From Pseudomonas sp. (GTDB taxonomy: Bacteria > Pseudomonadota > Gammaproteobacteria > Pseudomonadales > Pseudomonadaceae): a stretch of DNA of 64,000 nucleotides. The translations under genes and the position numbers were made by a program. Shown here piece after piece: positions 59,516 through 64,000 of this stretch. The notes below the pieces were generated by a model. It did no database searches and was not told where the DNA came from. It saw only the letters and a list, made by a program, of their open reading frames with translations. The stretch covers positions 1 through 64,000 of the forward strand of contig NZ_JAUXXP010000059.1 in assembly GCF_030684895.1 (NCBI RefSeq), written 5' to 3'. Within the stretch, counting starts at the first letter, position 1. The number at the start of each line of letters is the position of its first letter.

Positions 59516-59817
59516 AACAGGCTCTCGGAATTATCAATTGGCGCAATAAGCGGCGCAGCTTGCAGCAAACACTCGCGCCTGCAAAGGCCCAGATTGCCGC
59601 ATCATGTGCCGCCAGCGCGTAAGCCATCGCGGGTCTTGAGCGGTATATGCAGGCCCTCTTGATTGACTGGAAGCAGGCTTCGGCGCTGCGCCGTTCAAGC
59701 CAACCGGCGGACTGCCGCGCAGTCCCATAAGAGCGGCCATGCCCACGATGGCTTTTGTTCGCGGGCATGGGCTAGGCGCCCCCGCCGCTCCTACGCCCTA
59801 CAGTGGAGATCATTCAA
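59516..59817. other. 302-bp intergenic stretch with repeats
   Basis: Between the small membrane protein and the DUF1704 gene. It contains a hairpin GGACTGC-CGC-GCAGTCC (59709-59725) and the REP element at 59731-59794. No gene was recognised in the rest. Confidence 0.5.
59731..59794. repeat. REP element
   Basis: GAGCGGC and GCCGCTC form outer arms and CCATGCCC/GGGCATGG inner arms of a nested hairpin. On the minus strand it starts GTAGGAGCGGC, the same head as the element inside hrpA. Confidence 0.7.
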
Positions 59818-61113
59818 TCAGAGGATATTGGCGTAGTCGGCTTCGATGCGATCCAGACTCAGGTGATTGAGGAAGTTGGAGAAGCACATCCAGGCTGACA
59901 GCGAGTTGAGGTCGCTGAACTGCGGCGGCAGGTACTTGGGCGCGACGACCAGCCCTTCATCCACCAGCTGACGCAAGGTGCGCATATCTTCCAGGGTGGT
60001 CTTGCCGCAGAACAGCAGCGGAATCTGCTCCAGCTTGCCTTTGCGCACGGCCAGCTGGATGTAGTTGTAAATCATGATAAAGCCTTTCAGGTAGGACAGG
60101 TCCTTGGTGAAAGGCAGGCCGGTTGGAGTTGAGCCTCGAAACACCCGGTTGGCGTTGCTGTAGCTGTCTTCCTGACTGAAACCCTGCTCGCGGTAGAAGT
60201 CGAAGACCTGCAGGAAATCCGCGCCCTCTTCGGCCATATGAATGGCGCGAGTGCGATTGGTCAGCTTGCGTAGACGGGTTGGGTAAGAGGCGAAGGTGAT
60301 CACCTCCATCAGGATCGCCAGGCCTTCCTGGGTCACTGTGGACGAGGGCGGGCCCTTGGCCAGAAAGGTGCAGATCGGCTGATTCAGCCCGTTCAGCGTA
60401 GTGGCCACATGCACCAGGCCCTCGTGCACTTCCAGGGCCTTTACATCACGGTCATTAAACATCGCATCGGCGCGAATCTTGATGTAATCGGCGCCGGCTG
60501 CAGCATCGGCAAGAATACCGTCGGACTCGAACACCCGAATGGTGCCTTCCTCTTCGCCAAACACTTTGTTCAGGCGCTGTTGCAGCAGGTTGACCGCCTC
60601 TTTGGCAGTCAGAGTCTTGGCCTCGTCCTTGAGGTCGCCGCGTTTGTCGATGTTATTGAGGAAATCGGAAAACATCAGGCCCAGGTCGGCCAGGGTCGGA
60701 TCGCCGGCATGGAAGGCGTCGGAGGCCGCGCCATAGAGCTCCTGACTGATCAGGCCAAAGTCCTCGGTGCCGCGTGCTTCGAGCATGCGAATAACCATGC
60801 GGTACTCGCGGCACATGCGCCGCATGATCTTGCCCACGGGGTTGAACTGACCGAGCTGGCGGGTGATATCACGCTCGATATTCTGGAATTCCAGCTTCTT
60901 CGCAGACGCATCGAAGGGCAGTGGCCGGTTGGCGTAGTAGGCACGGTCGACGGCGGGCAGTTTCTTGCCCTTGTGCTTGAGAAATTCGCTGCGAATCGAG
61001 TCATCCCACTTCACCGCATCCAGCACGCGAATCGGCGTTTGCGCGTCGACCAGACGGTCGGACAACGCGCGCACGATCAACTGATAATCGTCCAACCCGG
61101 TATGACTGTTCAT
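59818..61113 (-). CDS. DUF1704 / QEGLA-motif protein with putative HExxxH zinc peptidase site
   Basis: A 431-residue protein of the DUF1704 family, annotated elsewhere as flavohemoglobin expression-modulating QEGLA-motif protein. The site HEGLVH (His230, Glu231, His235) and Glu263 in TQEGLA are placed like the zinc ligands and base of the eukaryotic tyrosine carboxypeptidases (MATCAP), which belong to the same family. It probably is a metallopeptidase of unknown substrate. No signal peptide. The ATG at 61113 follows GGGGAG and overlaps none of the upstream lipoprotein; a start at 61131 would lie on its stop. Confidence 0.87.
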   Translation of the reverse strand: MNSHTGLDDYQLIVRALSDRLVDAQTPIRVLDAVKWDDSIRSEFLKHKGKKLPAVDRAYYANRPLPFDASAKKLEFQNIERDITRQLGQFNPVGKIMRRMCREYRMVIRMLEARGTEDFGLISQELYGAASDAFHAGDPTLADLGLMFSDFLNNIDKRGDLKDEAKTLTAKEAVNLLQQRLNKVFGEEEGTIRVFESDGILADAAAGADYIKIRADAMFNDRDVKALEVHEGLVHVATTLNGLNQPICTFLAKGPPSSTVTQEGLAILMEVITFASYPTRLRKLTNRTRAIHMAEEGADFLQVFDFYREQGFSQEDSYSNANRVFRGSTPTGLPFTKDLSYLKGFIMIYNYIQLAVRKGKLEQIPLLFCGKTTLEDMRTLRQLVDEGLVVAPKYLPPQFSDLNSLSAWMCFSNFLNHLSLDRIEADYANIL

Positions 61114-61130
61114 GCGCTCCCCATCACCCA

Positions 61131-61682
61131 CTAGTCACCCGCCCGCTGATAACGCGCGACTTCAATAAATACATCCGAATTGGCCTGATCGTCGAGGTAG
61201 CTGAACACCTGCTCCAGCGGGCTGCTGATCAGCACGCCATCGCCTTCTGCGCCGTCGATCACCTCACCCTGCAACGCGCCCTGCTCCAGCTCCTGAAGGA
61301 TTCGGTCGACATCCAGGTTGTAGATCACCAGCTCATTACTGGTGGTCAGCTCGAAACCGGCAATGGCGAAGTTCGCCCCCAGGCTTTTCGGCAAGCCCGC
61401 CGAAAGGTACCAGCGACGGCCATGGTGGGCCACGGTAAAGCCGTATTCCTCAACGCTGTCGAGGTTATCCAGGCTGTCGACATAGGCCCGCGCCTTATAG
61501 ACGTTGGAGCCGGCACGGGTGATTTGCAAATACAGCTGCTCGCCCCATTCGTTCTTGCGCGACCACTCGCCAAGCAGGGGAATCGGGGCGGCTTCATTGG
61601 CGGGAATCGGGTCCTTGAAGGTCACCAGACAACCACCAAGCAACAGGAAGGACACGGCAAGCAGCGCGCGCCAGGCTTTCAT
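61131..61682 (-). CDS. Lipoprotein of unknown function
   Basis: A 183-residue protein with a lipobox (LLLGGC, Cys18) after a hydrophobic signal. The mature part has aromatic beta strands (LYLQITRAGSNVYKARAYV, GRRWYLSAGLPKSLG, FAIAGFELTTSNELVIYN). Probably outer-membrane-anchored. It is just upstream of the DUF1704 gene on the same strand and probably in the same transcript. P. aeruginosa has a lipoprotein gene near lysS as well (from memory). Confidence 0.85.
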   Translation of the reverse strand: MKAWRALLAVSFLLLGGCLVTFKDPIPANEAAPIPLLGEWSRKNEWGEQLYLQITRAGSNVYKARAYVDSLDNLDSVEEYGFTVAHHGRRWYLSAGLPKSLGANFAIAGFELTTSNELVIYNLDVDRILQELEQGALQGEVIDGAEGDGVLISSPLEQVFSYLDDQANSDVFIEVARYQRAGD

Positions 61683-61712
61683 TCAGCTCTCCTTGTGAAC
61701 GGATTTAGCGGG

Positions 61713-62426
61713 CTATAGCCCCAGCACCAGATGCATATAACGTTTAAGCATGGCCAACATCTCTTCACTGTCCAGATGATCGACACCATCGAGTAGCCCT
61801 TGATACTCCATGCGCACAATAATCGCCGTCAAGAGCTTGGCATCCTGCTCGGCCTGCTGCGAGCCCAGCACCTCGAAGAAGTGCGTCACACCCTGCAGCA
61901 GAATCTGCCGATGGGCGCGCATCAGCCCGTGCAGACGCGGGTTAAGCAGGGCTTCCTGCTGAAAGGCCTGTTCGGCCAGCAGGTGTTCACGGCGAGTCAG
62001 CAATTGCTGGCGCACGTACTCCACCGCCAGCCGGGCGATTTCATTGGCCAGACGCCGACGCGCCTCGGCGCTGCCATCCAGACGGCTGACTTGCTCACGC
62101 AATAATCCTTCAGTACCGCTCCAGAACTCGCCCATGTGCGCCGCACTGCGCTCCACAAACTGGGCGAAGGTATCGGTGATCAGGTCGTTGATGTCTTTGA
62201 AGTAATAGGTGGTTGCCGACAACGGCACTTCGGCCTCTGCGGCTACCGCGCGGTGCCGGACTGCACGCACGCCTTCACGCACGATAATACGCATGGCGGC
62301 ATCGAGAATGGCCTGGCGGCGCTGCTCACTGCCCTGACGGCTGGCTTTGCGGCCCTGGTACTGCACGCTTTCGGCAACGGCGTTAGCCACCAGGGTGGCG
62401 CTTTCTTGGGCGGGCTTGGCTGTCAC
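61713..62426 (-). CDS. TetR-family transcriptional regulator
   Basis: A 237-residue TetR regulator: HTH (QAILDAAMRIIVREGVRAVR, AVAAEAEVPLSATTYYFKDI, LITDTFAQFV) and an all-helical C-terminal ligand domain. It starts 31 bp upstream-to-downstream of the lipoprotein gene on the same strand and may control it and the DUF1704 gene. A dyad that looks like its operator lies 37 bp upstream of the start. Confidence 0.92.
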   Translation of the reverse strand: MTAKPAQESATLVANAVAESVQYQGRKASRQGSEQRRQAILDAAMRIIVREGVRAVRHRAVAAEAEVPLSATTYYFKDINDLITDTFAQFVERSAAHMGEFWSGTEGLLREQVSRLDGSAEARRRLANEIARLAVEYVRQQLLTRREHLLAEQAFQQEALLNPRLHGLMRAHRQILLQGVTHFFEVLGSQQAEQDAKLLTAIIVRMEYQGLLDGVDHLDSEEMLAMLKRYMHLVLGL

Positions 62427-62462
62427 AGCAAGACGATCCTCTGTCGGTTATTCACGATTAAT

Positions 62463-62479
62463 AATGACTTAGTCAGTAA
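62463..62479. promoter_or_regulatory. Candidate TetR operator upstream of the TetR gene
   Basis: TGACT-T-AGTCA is an 11-nt perfect dyad at 62465-62475, and flanking bases extend it (TAATGACT against AGTCAGTA, 7 of 8 match). It is 39 nt before the TetR start. Self-repression is a reasonable inference. Confidence 0.5.
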
Positions 62480-62550
62480 ATCGCAAAATTAATCCACTGG
62501 CCGCTAATAAAAAATCACCGCCATGACTGGCAGGCCAGAAAAAACCAGGT

Positions 62551-62576
62551 AATAAAAAGCCGCCCGGAGGCGGCTT
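62551..62576 (-). terminator. Rho-independent terminator of lysS
   Basis: AAGCCGCC and GGCGGCTT form a perfect 8-bp stem with a CGGA loop. On the minus strand it is followed by TTTATT. It begins 8 bp beyond the lysS stop. Confidence 0.88.
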
Positions 62577-62583
62577 AGCAATA

Positions 62584-64000
62584 TCAGGCTTGCGGGCGCA
62601 TATGCGGGAACAGGATCACGTCGCGAATCGACGGTGAGTTGGTCAGCAGCATCACCAGGCGGTCGATACCAATGCCCTCACCCGCAGTCGGCGGCATGCC
62701 GTATTCCAGGGCGCGGACGAAGTCAGCATCGTAGTGCATGGCTTCGTCGTCACCGGCGTCCTTGTCAGCCACCTGCGCCATAAAGCGCGCGGCCTGGTCT
62801 TCCGCGTCGTTAAGCTCGGAGTAGGCGTTGGCGATTTCACGGCCACCGATAAACAGCTCAAAACGGTCGGTGACGTTCGGGTTTTCGTCGTTACGACGGG
62901 CCAACGGTGACACTTCAAACGGGTACTGGGTAATGAAGTGCGGCTGTTCCAGTTTGTGCTCGACCAGCTCCTCGAAAATCATCACCTGCAGCTTACCCAA
63001 GCCTTCAAAGCCCAACACCTTGGCACCGGCTTTCTTGGCGATGGCGCGGGCCTTGTCGAGGTCATTCAGGTCATCGGCCGTCAGCTCAGGGTTGTACTTG
63101 AGGATAGAGTCGAACACCGACAACCGTACGAACGGCTCGCCAAAGTGGAACACCTTGTCGCCGTACGGCACGTCGGTGCTGCCCAGAACCAGCTGGGCCA
63201 GTTCGCGGAACAGCTCCTCAGTCAGGTCCATGTTGTCTTCGTAATCGGCGTACGCCTGATAGAACTCCAACATAGTGAATTCAGGGTTGTGACGAGTCGA
63301 GACGCCTTCGTTACGGAAGTTGCGGTTGATCTCGAAAACCTTCTCAAAGCCGCCGACCACCAAACGTTTGAGGTACAGCTCGGGTGCGATACGCAGGAAC
63401 ATTTCCATGTCCAGCGCGTTGTGGTGAGTCTCAAACGGCTTGGCCGCCGCGCCGCCTGGGATGGTCTGCAGCATCGGCGTTTCCACTTCGAGGAAGTCGC
63501 GCTGCATCAGGAAGCTGCGGATGTGCGCGATGACCTGCGAGCGCACGCGGAAGGTCTGGCGCACGTCTTCGTTGACGATCAGGTCAACGTAGCGCTGACG
63601 ATAACGCTGCTCGGTATCGGTCAGACCGTGGTGCTTGTCCGGCAGCGGGCGCAGCGACTTGGTCAGCAGGCGCACGTCGGTCATCTCAACGTACAGGTCG
63701 CCCTTACCCGAGCGGGCCAGGGTACCCACGGCGGAGATGATGTCGCCCATGTCCCAGGTTTTCACCGCGGCCAGGGTGTCTTCGGACAGGGTCTTGCGGT
63801 TGACATAGACCTGGATGCGCCCAGTCATGTCCTGAATCACCATGAACGAGCCACGGTTGAGCATGATGCGCCCGGCAACCTTGACCGGGATGGCAGCCTC
63901 GGCCAGCTCTTCCTTGGTCTTCTCGGCGTACTGTTTCTGCAGATCTTCGCAGTAGTTGTCGCGACGGAAGTCGTTGGGGAAGGCGTTGCCCTGCTCACGG
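62584..64000 (-). CDS. lysS: Lysyl-tRNA synthetase, class II (5' part beyond the window)
   Basis: The C-terminal about 472 residues of lysyl-tRNA synthetase. The frame continues to the window edge without a stop (from [14 protein letters not shown] inward), so the N-terminus lies beyond 64000. Motif 2 is [19 protein letters not shown], and motif 3 is [11 protein letters not shown] near the C-terminus. The OB anticodon-binding domain is present at the visible start ([19 protein letters not shown]). Joins lysine to tRNA-Lys. It is a core gene. Confidence 0.97.
   Translation of the reverse strand, partial: REQGNAFPNDFRRDNYCEDLQKQYAEKTKEELAEAAIPVKVAGRIMLNRGSFMVIQDMTGRIQVYVNRKTLSEDTLAAVKTWDMGDIISAVGTLARSGKGDLYVEMTDVRLLTKSLRPLPDKHHGLTDTEQRYRQRYVDLIVNEDVRQTFRVRSQVIAHIRSFLMQRDFLEVETPMLQTIPGGAAAKPFETHHNALDMEMFLRIAPELYLKRLVVGGFEKVFEINRNFRNEGVSTRHNPEFTMLEFYQAYADYEDNMDLTEELFRELAQLVLGSTDVPYGDKVFHFGEPFVRLSVFDSILKYNPELTADDLNDLDKARAIAKKAGAKVLGFEGLGKLQVMIFEELVEHKLEQPHFITQYPFEVSPLARRNDENPNVTDRFELFIGGREIANAYSELNDAEDQAARFMAQVADKDAGDDEAMHYDADFVRALEYGMPPTAGEGIGIDRLVMLLTNSPSIRDVILFPHMRPQA

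Overview
This 64 kb window is ordinary high-GC chromosomal DNA of a Pseudomonas species. The case for the genus rests on gene content (arcDABC, MexJK/MexL next to rsmJ, tsaB, adk, ppc, lysS), on gene order in the right third that matches my memory of the P. aeruginosa adk-ppc-lysS neighbourhood, and on Pseudomonas-type REP repeats carrying GTAGGAGCGGC. I cannot fix the species. No rRNA, tRNA, CRISPR array, prophage, transposase or replication origin was seen.

Layout. (1) 0.2-10.3 kb is an accessory oxidoreductase/regulator region: a DUF1348 protein, a three-domain flavin/iron-sulfur fusion, a GST, three LysR regulators, a secreted alpha/beta hydrolase divergent from a LuxR-type regulator with two degenerate HD-GYP-like halves, and an NTF2-like/SDR pair. 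trmK follows. (2) 11.4-16.8 kb, + strand: a RimK-like ATP-grasp ligase, a CorA-like membrane protein, a 50-residue membrane peptide, a GNAT/C39-peptidase fusion and a glutamine-synthetase-type ligase. This looks like a peptide or amide modification system and is the best candidate here for unexplored biology. (3) 17.6-35.9 kb, all on the - strand: an N-type ATPase operon (atpDCQRBEFAG), a small unknown gene with arcDABC, cbpA-cbpM, and a HlyD/RbbA/ABC-permease exporter. Together they suggest an anaerobic or energy-stress module: the arginine deiminase pathway makes ATP, and the extra ATPase can spend it to energise the membrane.

(4) 36.1-44.1 kb holds a periplasmic binding protein, a small secreted acidic protein, the helicase hrpA (with a REP element inside the reading frame), a cold-shock protein, a tautomerase whose stop codon lies in an inverted repeat, and a sodium/solute symporter. 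(5) 44.4-49.4 kb is the mexJK-type RND pump with a divergent TetR regulator. (6) 49.5-64 kb is core-genome-like: rsmJ, an EF-hand protein, an extensin-like protein, a DUF72 protein, tsaB, an acid phosphatase, adk, ppc, small conserved proteins, a DUF1704/QEGLA protein with an HExxxH site, a lipoprotein, a TetR regulator and lysS, which runs off the right edge.

All calls were made by reading translations and motifs. No database search was run, so family names are from recognition, and subgroup names (mexJK, puuA-like, N-ATPase) also lean on neighbours and gene order.
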